Under the pieces are notes generated by a model. The model saw only the letters and a list, made by a program, of their open reading frames with translations, had not been told where the DNA came from and did not search any database. From Burkholderia cepacia (GTDB lineage Bacteria > Pseudomonadota > Gammaproteobacteria > Burkholderiales > Burkholderiaceae), in assembly GCF_001039005.1 (NCBI RefSeq), contig NZ_LDWR01000025.1, forward strand, positions 1 through 64,000: a DNA stretch of 64,000 nucleotides. Direction: 5' to 3'. This document shows positions 42,864-50,366 of this stretch, one piece after another. The translations under genes were made by a program, and so were the position numbers. How positions within the stretch are numbered: position 1 is the first letter of the stretch; each line of letters begins with the position of its first letter.

Positions 42864-42882
42864 CCATTCCCGCCGGGAATGG
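42864..42882. promoter_or_regulatory. Palindrome CCATTCC-N5-GGAATGG, copy 1
   Basis: CCATTCCC-GCC-GGGAATGG, a perfect 19-bp palindrome about 120 bases before the peroxiredoxin-like gene. The same seven-base arms with the same five-base spacing recur at 46755-46773 before the alkene reductase. The spacing contains the T-N11-A pattern of LysR sites; the LysR at 44506-45411 is the probable binder. Confidence 0.65.
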
Positions 42883-43002
42883 AAGTTATGCGTGCGCGCC
42901 CGCTACCGACGCGAGAGCGCTTCGCCGAAGATGGGTTCCACGACGAGCCGATCGCTCGCCAGCCACGCAACCCGACTTCCATTCATTCACAGGAGATTCG
43001 CC

Positions 43003-43671
43003 ATGTCGCTCCAGGACAAACTCGACGCATTCAAGGCCGACTTCAAGGCGGGCAAGCCGCCGTACCACGCGCCGCCCGAAATCCACCCGATCATGGAACG
43101 CGCGACGGCCGAACTGATCGCGAGCGGCCAGGCCGCCCGTGCGATCAAGGCCGGCGATCGCGCGCCGACGTTCCGCCTGAAGGACCAGGACGGCAACGAC
43201 GTATCGTCCGTCGACCTGCTCGCGAAGGGGCCGCTGGTCGTCACGTTCTATCGCGGCGTCTGGTGCCCGTATTGCAACCTCGAACTGCAGGCGCTGAACG
43301 AGGCGCTGCCGCAGCTCCAGGCGCTCGGCGCGAACGTGGTCGCGATTTCGCCGCAAACAGCCGTCAACAGCCGCAAGTCCGTCCGCACGAATCATCTCGG
43401 CTTCCCCGTGCTGGTCGACGCACACGGCGAGACAGGCGCCGCGTTCGGCCTGCGCTTCAACCTGCCCGACTATCTGGTCGACCTGTACACGATGCTGAAG
43501 AACGACCTGCCGGCATTCAACAACGATCCCGGCTGGACGCTGCCGATGCCGGCACGCTACGTGATCGGCCAGGACGGCATCGTGCTGTACTCGGAAGTCA
43601 ATCCCGACTACACGCATCGCCCCGATCCGTCGGACATGTTCCCCGTCATCGACAAGGCCGTGCACGCGTAA
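43003..43671 (+). CDS. Peroxiredoxin-like (AhpC/TSA-family) protein
   Basis: A 222-residue thioredoxin-fold protein with AGGAG seven bases before its ATG. The active site F-Y-R-G-V-W-C88-P-Y-C91 follows the usual VVTFYRG strand. A 50-residue helical N-terminal extension (LQDKLDAFKADFKAGKPPY) is characteristic of this subgroup. It probably reduces organic peroxides with thioredoxin or AhpD-type partners; an AhpD-like gene lies just upstream. Confidence 0.9.
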   Translation: MSLQDKLDAFKADFKAGKPPYHAPPEIHPIMERATAELIASGQAARAIKAGDRAPTFRLKDQDGNDVSSVDLLAKGPLVVTFYRGVWCPYCNLELQALNEALPQLQALGANVVAISPQTAVNSRKSVRTNHLGFPVLVDAHGETGAAFGLRFNLPDYLVDLYTMLKNDLPAFNNDPGWTLPMPARYVIGQDGIVLYSEVNPDYTHRPDPSDMFPVIDKAVHA

Positions 43672-43742
43672 GCGCGTGCCGCCGCGCCACCGCACGTGGC
43701 GCGGCGACTCTTCCTGTTTTCCTATTTCATCTGGAGTCCTCT

Positions 43743-44459
43743 ATGACCGCACGCACTTTTCTCGTCACCGGCGCGACCAAGGGGATCGGACGCGCGCTTG
43801 CCGAACGGCTGGTGCGCACCGGGCATCGCGTCATCGGCCTCGCGCGCGACGACGCGGAGTTCCCGGGCGAACTCGTTCGCGTCGATCTCGCCGACAGCCA
43901 GGCGACCGGCGCCGTGCTGCAAGCACTCGTGCAGCGGCACGCGATCGACGGCGTCGTGAACAATGTCGGCCTCGTACGCCCGCAGTCCGTCGGCGACGTG
44001 ACGCTCGGCGACCTCGACGACGTACTCGCGCTGAACCTGCATCCGGCCGTCCAGACCGTGCAGGCACTGCTGCCCGGCATGCGCGAGCGCGGCTGGGGGC
44101 GCGTCGTCAACCTTTCCAGCCTGACCGTGCTCGGCATCGTGCAGCGCACCGCGTATGCGGCGGCGAAAGCCGCGCTGGTGAGCTTTTCGCGATCGTGGGC
44201 GCTGGAACTCGCGAACACGGGCATCACCGTCAATGCGGTGGCGCCCGGGCCGACGGAAACGGAACTGTTCCGCGCCAACAATGCACCGGGCAGCGAAGGC
44301 GAGCAGCGTTATCTCGCCGCCGTCCCGATGGGGCGCTTCGGCAAGCCCGACGAAATCGCGGCGGCGATCGCGTTCCTGCTGTCGGACGATGCCGGCTTCA
44401 TGACGGGACAGACGCTCTACGTCGACGGCGGCGCGTCGATCGGCAAGGCGCCGTTCTGA
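43743..44459 (+). CDS. Short-chain dehydrogenase/reductase (SDR)
   Basis: A 238-residue classical SDR. Cofactor loop TGATKGIG at about 9-16, the NNVG motif, the catalytic Ser in VVNLSSLTVLG and YAAAK, and the C-terminal GQTLYVDGGASIG. All catalytic residues (Asn, Ser, Tyr, Lys) are visible. An Arg/Asp after the second strand (IGLARDD) suggests NADP preference. Substrate unknown. Confidence 0.92.
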   Translation: MTARTFLVTGATKGIGRALAERLVRTGHRVIGLARDDAEFPGELVRVDLADSQATGAVLQALVQRHAIDGVVNNVGLVRPQSVGDVTLGDLDDVLALNLHPAVQTVQALLPGMRERGWGRVVNLSSLTVLGIVQRTAYAAAKAALVSFSRSWALELANTGITVNAVAPGPTETELFRANNAPGSEGEQRYLAAVPMGRFGKPDEIAAAIAFLLSDDAGFMTGQTLYVDGGASIGKAPF

Positions 44460-44479
44460 GCGGCGACCACGGGTCGGTG

Positions 44480-44507
44480 AAAACGGCGGCCCTGCCCGGC
44501 CGCCTTC
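44480..44507. terminator. Bidirectional hairpin terminator
   Basis: GGCGGCC-ctgccc-GGCCGCC with AAAA on the left and TTCATT on the right. It sits between the convergent SDR and LysR genes, so it can stop transcription from both sides; the four-A run makes it better for the minus strand. Confidence 0.7.
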
Positions 44508-45411
44508 ATTGCGCCGATGCGGGCTCGCCGTCCGCCAGCGTCTGTTCGACGAATTCGACGAACGCGCGGGCGCGGGCCGTCACGAGCCGGCCGGCCGGAA
44601 ACACGGCCCACAGGTCGATCGGCGGCAGTTCCCAGTCGGTCAGCACGGCCTGCACGGCGCCGGACGCGAGCTCGGGCGAGAACATCCAGCGCGACGCGAC
44701 CGCCAGCCCCATGCCGGCGATCACGGCGGTCCGCATTCCTTCGGCCGCGCTGACGCGCAGGCGCCCTGAAACCGCGACCGCGACTTCGGCACCGTTCCGG
44801 TTGAACGACCAGGTTTCGCCGCCGCCCCGCTGCGAATACACGATCGCCTGGTGACGGGCGAGATCGGCCGGCGCTTTCGGAATGCCCGCCCGCGCGAAAT
44901 ACGCCGGCGTGCCGACGACGAGCCGCGGGCTGCGCGCGATGCGCCGCGCGATCATCGACGAATCGACCAGCTCGCCCATCCGCAGCGCGACGTCGGTGCC
45001 CTCTTCCAACAGATCGATGTTGCGGTCGTCGAGTGCGAGATCGATCTCCAGATCGGGATGCCGGCTCAGGAATGTGTCGAGCAGCGGCAGCACATGCAGG
45101 CACGTGAAGCTCACGGCGGCGCTCACGCGCAGCTTGCCGGACAGGCTCGCGGACGCATCGCGCACCACGTGCTCGGCCTGATCGGCCTCGCGGATCGCGA
45201 GCTTCGCGTGTTCGTAGAAACGCTGTCCGGCGTCGGTCGTCGTAAGCCCGCGTGTCGAGCGCAGCAGCAGACGCACGCCGAGCCGCTCCTCGAGCTGCGC
45301 GATCGACTTCGAGATGGCCGGCTGGCCGAGATTCATCCGCTTCGCGGCCGCCGAGAACGAACCGGCTTCCACGACGCTGACGTAGGTCTCCATTGCCGCG
45401 AGTCGATCCAT
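44506..45411 (-). CDS. LysR-family transcriptional regulator
   Basis: A 301-residue LysR protein of the CrgA/AaeR-like type. The N-terminal HTH MDRLAAMETYVSVVEAGSFSAAAKRMNLGQPAISKSIAQLEERLGVRLL is followed by the substrate-binding domain (GKLRVSAAVSFTCLHVLPLLDTFLSRHPDLEIDLALDDRNIDLLEEGTDVALRMG). It is convergent with the SDR gene. The matching palindromes at 42864 and 46755 suggest that it controls the peroxiredoxin and reductase genes on both sides. Confidence 0.92.
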   Translation of the reverse strand: MDRLAAMETYVSVVEAGSFSAAAKRMNLGQPAISKSIAQLEERLGVRLLLRSTRGLTTTDAGQRFYEHAKLAIREADQAEHVVRDASASLSGKLRVSAAVSFTCLHVLPLLDTFLSRHPDLEIDLALDDRNIDLLEEGTDVALRMGELVDSSMIARRIARSPRLVVGTPAYFARAGIPKAPADLARHQAIVYSQRGGGETWSFNRNGAEVAVAVSGRLRVSAAEGMRTAVIAGMGLAVASRWMFSPELASGAVQAVLTDWELPPIDLWAVFPAGRLVTARARAFVEFVEQTLADGEPASAQ

Positions 45412-45449
45412 GCGCTGCTTCTCCGTGTTCGGGTGCCGTGCGGCACGAC

Positions 45450-45468
45450 CATGCCGGCAGTCGGCATG
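45450..45468. promoter_or_regulatory. Inverted repeat in the LysR promoter region
   Basis: CATGCCG-gcagt-CGGCATG, seven-base arms and a five-base spacer, about 40 bases upstream of the LysR start codon. It shares the 7-5-7 layout of the CCATTCC palindromes but a different base sequence. A possible autoregulatory site. Confidence 0.4.
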
Positions 45469-45512
45469 CCGTTCGCGCAAATTGTAGTACGACGCTCGCG
45501 CGAACCTGGGTC

Positions 45513-45590
45513 GAACCGGCGGCTGCCGCGCTGTTCCTCGCGTCGGACGACAGCGGTTGTGTGGTCGATGGCGGGCGGGCCCGGGTGTGA
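45513..45590 (+). pseudogene. Remnant of an SDR-family gene
   Basis: The last 25 codons before a TGA read EPAAAALFLASDDSGCVVDGGRARV. This matches the C-terminal end of classical SDRs (AAALFLASDDS-FVTG-x-x-x-VDGG) with about seven residues missing after the Ser. Nothing SDR-like precedes it. It looks like the tail of a deleted reductase gene and fills the gap between the LysR and AraC genes. Confidence 0.55.
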
Positions 45591-45627
45591 CAACCGCAAC
45601 CGGAGCGGACAACCGCCCGCTTCGGAC

Positions 45628-46629
45628 CTACTCCGCGTCGCCGGCCTCGCCATCGTCCGGCGCCGCCGCATCGTGCCGGTCGCCGAGCGACTGACGCCGC
45701 CAGTCGCCGGGCGTCATCCCCGCCCAGCGCGTGAAGACGCGGCGAAACGCAGCGACCGACTGGTAGCCGACGTCGGCCGACACGGCTTCGGCGCTGGCCG
45801 ACGGCTGGCGCAGCGCATTCGCGGCGAGGCTCATCCGGATGTCCGTCAGCAGGTCGGCTGCCGAGTGCCCGAGCTTCGACTGGAAGTGACGCATGAACGT
45901 CGCGCGCGACATGCTGCACAGCGCGGCCAGCTCGGGCAGCGTCCACGGCCTCGCCGGATCGTCGAGCATCGCAACGATCGCGGGCGCGAGGCGCGGATGG
46001 CCGGCCAGCGCCAGCAGGCCGGTCGGCGCCTGCCCCGATTCGCTGACCGCGCGCAGCGCGAGCGCGAACAGCGCCGCCGACAGCGCATTCAGGATCGCGA
46101 GGCCGCCGAGCTGCTGCTCGAGCGATTCCGCCCGCATCAGCTCCACGAGGGCGGTCAGCCGCGCGGTGGCGGCCAGCGCGTCGGGCACCCGGCTGTCCGT
46201 CGCCGCGCGCACGACGAGATCCGGCGGCAGGTGGCGCCGGATCAGCCGGTCGTGCGGCGGCGCGACCACGAAGCGTCCGCACAGCATGTCCAGCCGCTCG
46301 CCCGTGCCCGCGTTCTCGCCGATGAAAACGTGACCGCCGGGCCGCTTGATCGCCGGCAGCGCCGGCAGCCCGCTACCGTCGTGCAGCACGTGCGGCGAGC
46401 TGTGCGGCAGCAGCACGAGGTCGCCGCCGCCGAGTTCGCGCACCGTGCCGTCGTCCGGATTCTCGAGGATCGCGCGACCGCGCAGCACGACGTGATACGG
46501 GATCTCGCACGCGGGCGACCGCTCGTACGTAACCGCCCACGGCGCGCCGAACGCGCAGCGGATTTCGAGCTTCCCCGTGACCGTGACGAGCGCGATGAAG
46601 CGGCTGAGCCAATCGGATTCGAGCGTCAT
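45628..46629 (-). CDS. AraC-family regulator with cupin sensor domain
   Basis: A 333-residue AraC/XylS regulator. The N-terminal cupin-like domain (CEIPYHVVLRGRAILENPDDGTVRELGGGDLVLLPHSSPHVLHDG) spans about 40-190. The C-terminal double HTH starts near 225 (GHPRLAPAIVAMLDDPARPWTLPELAALCSMSRATFMRHFQSKLGHSAADLLTDIRMSLAANALR) and ends with SADVGYQSVAAFRRVFTRWAGMTPGDWRRQ. This group often controls adjacent oxidoreductases; here a frameshifted alkene reductase is divergent at 46858. Longer starts exist but do not resemble a conserved N-terminus. Confidence 0.9.
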   Translation of the reverse strand: MTLESDWLSRFIALVTVTGKLEIRCAFGAPWAVTYERSPACEIPYHVVLRGRAILENPDDGTVRELGGGDLVLLPHSSPHVLHDGSGLPALPAIKRPGGHVFIGENAGTGERLDMLCGRFVVAPPHDRLIRRHLPPDLVVRAATDSRVPDALAATARLTALVELMRAESLEQQLGGLAILNALSAALFALALRAVSESGQAPTGLLALAGHPRLAPAIVAMLDDPARPWTLPELAALCSMSRATFMRHFQSKLGHSAADLLTDIRMSLAANALRQPSASAEAVSADVGYQSVAAFRRVFTRWAGMTPGDWRRQSLGDRHDAAAPDDGEAGDAE

Positions 46630-46754
46630 GTCGAGTGATGGAGGCGGATCGGAAGTGCGGCGCGCACACGTCATGCGTCGCGTGAAGTTCCGATTATCGC
46701 GCGGGAAGGCGATGTCATCGCGCGCGGCAGCGTTGCGGGCCGCGTTATTGCCGG

Positions 46755-46773
46755 CCATTCCGCTGCGGAATGG
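46755..46773. promoter_or_regulatory. Palindrome CCATTCC-N5-GGAATGG, copy 2
   Basis: CCATTCCGC-T-GCGGAATGG, a perfect 19-bp palindrome in the AraC/alkene-reductase divergent region, 85 bases before the reductase start. It has the same arms and spacing as copy 1 at 42864-42882. Confidence 0.65.
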
Positions 46774-46857
46774 GTTTTATCGCCGCGGCCGGCCTACTGG
46801 CGCGCGGCGTTCGGGACGAACATCGAGTCGTCCAATACCCGTTCCAAGGAGAACGCC

Positions 46858-47981
46858 ATGAACAAGCTGTTCAATCCGCTGCAGCTCGGCCCCGTCACAC
46901 TCAACCACCGCGTCGTGCATGCACCGGTGACCCGCATGCGCAGCGAACCGGGCAACGTGCCGGGCGACCTGATCGTCGAGTACTACACGCAGCGCGCGAC
47001 CGACGGCGGCCTGCTGATCACGGAGGCCACCGCAATCTCGCCGCTCGCGATCGCGTATGTGGATGCGCCGGGGATCTATACCGAGGCCCAGGTCGCCGGC
47101 TGGAAGCGGGTCGTCGACGCCGTACACGCGAAAGGCGCGCGCATCTTCCTGCAGCTCTGGCATGCGGGCCGTCAGGCGCATCCGGCCAACACGGGCGGCT
47201 TGACGCCCATCGCGCCGTCCGCGCGGCGCTCGCTCGAACATGCGGCGATCCGCGATGTGCACGGCGGGATTACCGAAGCCGAACTCGTCGAGCCTCGTCC
47301 GCTCGCGCTGCACGAGATCCCGGGCATCGTCGAGCAGTTTCGCGCCGGCGCGCAACGCGCAAAGGCGGCCGGTTTCGACGGGGTCGAACTGCACGCGGCG
47401 AACGGCTACCTGCTCGACCAGTTCCTGCTCGACGGCGCGAACGACCGCACCGATGCCTACGGCGGCCCGATCGAGAATCGCGCGCGCTTCCTGTTCGAGG
47501 TCGTCGATGCGACGGTGTCCGTCTGGGGCGCCGGGCGCGTCGCGGTGCGGTGCGGCTGTCGCCGAGCGGTTCTTACGGCACGGTATCCGACAGCGATCCG
47601 CACGCGACGTTCGGTTATGTCGCGCGGCGCCTGAACGACTACGGTCTCGCGTATCTGCACGTGATCGAGCCGCGGATTCGCGGCAACGAGGAAAATGCGG
47701 ACGCAAGCGAACACGACGTATCGGCGAAGGACCTGCGCCAGGCGTTCCACGGCACGATCGTCGCGGCCGGCGGCTTCACGCGCGACAACGCGGAACAGAT
47801 CCTCGCGGATGGCCACGCCGATCTCGTCGCATTCGGCCGCATGTTCATCTCGAACCCCGATCTGCCGGAACGGCTCCGGACCGGCGCGCCACTGACGCGC
47901 TACGACCGCACGACGTTCTATGGCGGCGATGCGCGCGGGTATACGGACTATCCGTTTCATCGGGAAGCCGCGGTGGCGTAA
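46858..47981 (+). pseudogene. Old Yellow Enzyme alkene reductase, frameshifted
   Basis: An FMN-dependent ene-reductase (NemA/OYE) gene. The first frame encodes MNKLFNPLQLGPVTLNHRVVHAPVTRMRS, LQLWHAGRQAHP and GFDGVELHAANGYLLDQFLLDGANDRTDAYGGPIENRARF, then breaks at about residue 230. A 5-base duplication (TGCGG-TGCGG, 47546-47555) shifts the frame. The rest (RLSPSGSYGTVSDSDPHATFGYV... GRMFISNPDLPERL...FYGGDARGYTDYPF) continues in another frame to a stop at 47981. Joined, the two parts make a full-length protein of about 370 residues. As it stands the first frame stops at 47634. Either a true recent pseudogene or a sequencing error. Confidence 0.88.
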
Positions 47982-48056
47982 CGCGGGAGCGGCTGCTTGC
48001 GCGGGCGAGCGTCCGGGAAATCCGCACGTTCGCCGTCGCACAGGCCGGCAGAGGGC

Positions 48057-49184
48057 TCAGAACCGGTGCCGAATGCCGACGATCGCGAGCAATTGCGAAT
48101 TCGTGCCGGCGTCGACGTTGTACGACCCGATCACGGCCTGGGCCGGCCCGCTCCCGTTGAAGCCGTTCGCGTGCTGATAACCGACGGTCGTATAGAGGTC
48201 GGTGCGCTTGCTCAGCAGATAGTCGACGCCGACGTTGACCTGGTGATAACGCGCGGACGAATCGCCGTCCGACCACGTGAAGTGGTAGCCGACGATGGCC
48301 AGCAGCGCCGGCTGCGCCTGCCATTGCGCGAACGCGGAACCGTTCCTGTAGCGCTCCGCATGCACGAACGTCGACGACGCGTCGGGACGGTATTCGCTGA
48401 AGCTGAACGCCGCGCCGACCGTCACGTTGCCGATCGCATATTGCGCACCGGCACGCGCGATCCCGATCGAACGGGCCGACGCATACGCGCGACTGACCGC
48501 GCTTTTGAAGAACGAATCGGCCGACGACACGCCGCGCGTCGAACGAATCGCATTGCCGTTGTCGACGTGCAGGTAGCCGGCCGCCGCGCTCAGCGGACCG
48601 TCGGCATAACCCATCGCGCCGGAATACACGAGGCCCGATCCCGACGCGCCGGCCACGCCGCCCGGCGCGGCCATCGCCGCGACCGTCACGCCGTGCCATG
48701 CCGCGCTCGTCCATTTGACCGCGTTGCTGAACGTCACGCTGCTGTCGTAGTTGTCGACGTCGCCGGGCGGCGCGAAGAGCCCGCTGAACGCGTCTGCCGT
48801 GATCGGCTGCACGAGGTCCGTGACGGGATCGTTCTGCCTGCCGAGCGTCAGCTTGCCCCACGTATCGGACGCGATGCCGACGAACGCCTTCGAACCGAAC
48901 AGCCGCCCGCCGTCGAGCTGCCCGCTCGCGACGTCGAAGTTGTTTTCCAGCGTGAAGATCGCGTTCATCCCGCCGCCGAGACCCTCGCTGCCGGTCAATC
49001 CCCATTCGTTCGACGACAGCGCGCCCGACGACATCGACACACGCGACTGCCCTCCTTCCGCGTGATTCAGATAGGCGATTCCCGTATCGATCGTGCCGTA
49101 CAGCGTGACCGAGCCTTCCGCGCGTGCGGCGACGGAAAGCGAAGCCGCAACGACGGCGCCTGCAATCAGCATGCAATTTTTCAT
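48057..49184 (-). CDS. Outer-membrane porin
   Basis: A 375-residue porin. Signal MKNCMLIAGAVVAASLSVAARA, then EGSVTLYGTIDTGIAYL, LTGSEGLGGGMNAIFTLENNF and RLFGSKAFVGI, ending GIRHRF. The ATG at 49184 is used because only it gives a proper signal peptide. It lies before the galactosaminoglycan locus on the same strand as the glycoside hydrolase genes. Confidence 0.93.
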   Translation of the reverse strand: MKNCMLIAGAVVAASLSVAARAEGSVTLYGTIDTGIAYLNHAEGGQSRVSMSSGALSSNEWGLTGSEGLGGGMNAIFTLENNFDVASGQLDGGRLFGSKAFVGIASDTWGKLTLGRQNDPVTDLVQPITADAFSGLFAPPGDVDNYDSSVTFSNAVKWTSAAWHGVTVAAMAAPGGVAGASGSGLVYSGAMGYADGPLSAAAGYLHVDNGNAIRSTRGVSSADSFFKSAVSRAYASARSIGIARAGAQYAIGNVTVGAAFSFSEYRPDASSTFVHAERYRNGSAFAQWQAQPALLAIVGYHFTWSDGDSSARYHQVNVGVDYLLSKRTDLYTTVGYQHANGFNGSGPAQAVIGSYNVDAGTNSQLLAIVGIRHRF

Positions 49185-49377
49185 CGTGTCTATGGATAAG
49201 TACTGCGAATCGATATGAACGAACGTCGTCAGGACGTCGGCCGTGCGTTGCGCATCGGTTTCGGGCCGCGCCGGTTCACGGCATCGTGACGCTCGCGGAC
49301 GCGCACGCCTGGGCACGCGGCGTGCGCGCGCGAGCATCAGTCACACGGGTTCGCCCGTCGCGGCGGGCGCGGCCGGA

Positions 49378-50259
49378 TCAGGATGCTTCGCAGCTGAACC
49401 GGTAGCTGTCGTCGAGCTTCTTCGCCAGCACGAGCGTGCGCATGTTCAGGGCGCGCGCCGCATCGCACAGCGTGCGCTGCCCGCTCGGCGTGCGGTACTT
49501 GCTCGCGTACTCGGCGTTCAGCACCGGCTTGTTCTTCGATGTGAACACCGTGTAACCGCCGCACTCCTTGTGCTCGTTGCATTCCTCGTTCACCGCGAAA
49601 TCGAACGACGGCTCGAGAGCCACGAGCTGGTCGACGTCGTTCTTCAGCCCGACCGCCAGATTGCGCTTGTGCGCCTCGTTGGCGATGAACACGTTGAACG
49701 CATACTGATCGCTGTCCTGCAGCGGGAAACCCGTGTCGTTCGCATAACCGTCGACGTTGTCGGGCTCGACGCCGTCGCACCCTTTCGACACCGCGCGATC
49801 GAGGCGGGCCGTCATGATGTCCCGGACGTTGCTCGAACGGATGTCGAGCCAGCGCTCGCCTTCCCAGTCGTCGAGCTTCTTGCCCTGGTCGGATTCCTTG
49901 AACTTCGAGAAATCGGGCCGCCAGTTCTCGGAACTCCCCGCCGAGAAATAGCAGACGACCTTGCGCCCGGCCTGCTTGAGCGCCGCGATGGTCGCCGGAT
50001 CGGTATCGAACAGGTCGATGTCGTAGATGGCCACGTCGTAGGACGTGTTGAGCTTGCCCCTGAGCTGCCATTGCCACGTGTCGGATACGACGGGCGCCCA
50101 GTGCGAGCCGGCACGCACGGGCGTCGGCGCGGCCGGACGGGTCGCGGCAAAGGCCTTGGACGACAGCGGGTCGGATGACCCGTCGCCGCAGGCCTGCAGG
50201 ATCGATGCGCACAGCGCGAGCGCCGCGACACACGAAAGGTTGCGTACGGTTTTTTTCAT
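49378..50259 (-). CDS. GH114 endo-alpha-1,4-polygalactosaminidase-like lipoprotein
   Basis: A 293-residue secreted enzyme resembling endo-alpha-1,4-polygalactosaminidases (GH114). The lipobox is LQAC at about 21-24, and GGAG lies eight bases before the ATG. Family blocks include WQWQLRGKLNTSYDVAIYDIDLFDTDPATIAALKQAGRKVVCYFSAGSSENWRPDFSKF, LDDWEGERWLDIRSSNVRDIMTARLDRAVSKGCDGVEPDNVDGYAN and FAVNEECNEHKECG. Asp and Glu residues in DGVEPDNVD and NEEC are the likely catalytic acids. It should cut alpha-1,4 galactosamine polymers such as Pel or fungal galactosaminogalactan, releasing sugars for the intracellular aga genes. It is followed by the GH36 gene's operon-mate order on the minus strand. Confidence 0.85.
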   Translation of the reverse strand: MKKTVRNLSCVAALALCASILQACGDGSSDPLSSKAFAATRPAAPTPVRAGSHWAPVVSDTWQWQLRGKLNTSYDVAIYDIDLFDTDPATIAALKQAGRKVVCYFSAGSSENWRPDFSKFKESDQGKKLDDWEGERWLDIRSSNVRDIMTARLDRAVSKGCDGVEPDNVDGYANDTGFPLQDSDQYAFNVFIANEAHKRNLAVGLKNDVDQLVALEPSFDFAVNEECNEHKECGGYTVFTSKNKPVLNAEYASKYRTPSGQRTLCDAARALNMRTLVLAKKLDDSYRFSCEAS

Positions 50260-50328
50260 CGATGCTTCTCCAGTGGAGGGGTCGGGATGACGAATGGAAC
50301 TGCGGGTTGCGGAACTGCCGGGTTGCTC

Positions 50329-50366
50329 GGTGACGCGAGATGATGCCGGGTGACGCGAGGTGACGC
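50329..50366. repeat. Short direct repeats between GH36 and GH114 genes
   Basis: GGTGACGCGAG occurs at 50329-50339 and 50349-50359, and GGTGACGC again at 50359-50366. The periods are 20 and 10 bases. This is local tandem structure in the gap before the GH114 gene; no function evident. Confidence 0.6.

Noticed and set aside
49343-49356. ACGGG-TTCG-CCCGT hairpin after the GH114 gene as a terminator
   Set aside because: Only a five-bp stem and no T tract on the relevant strand.
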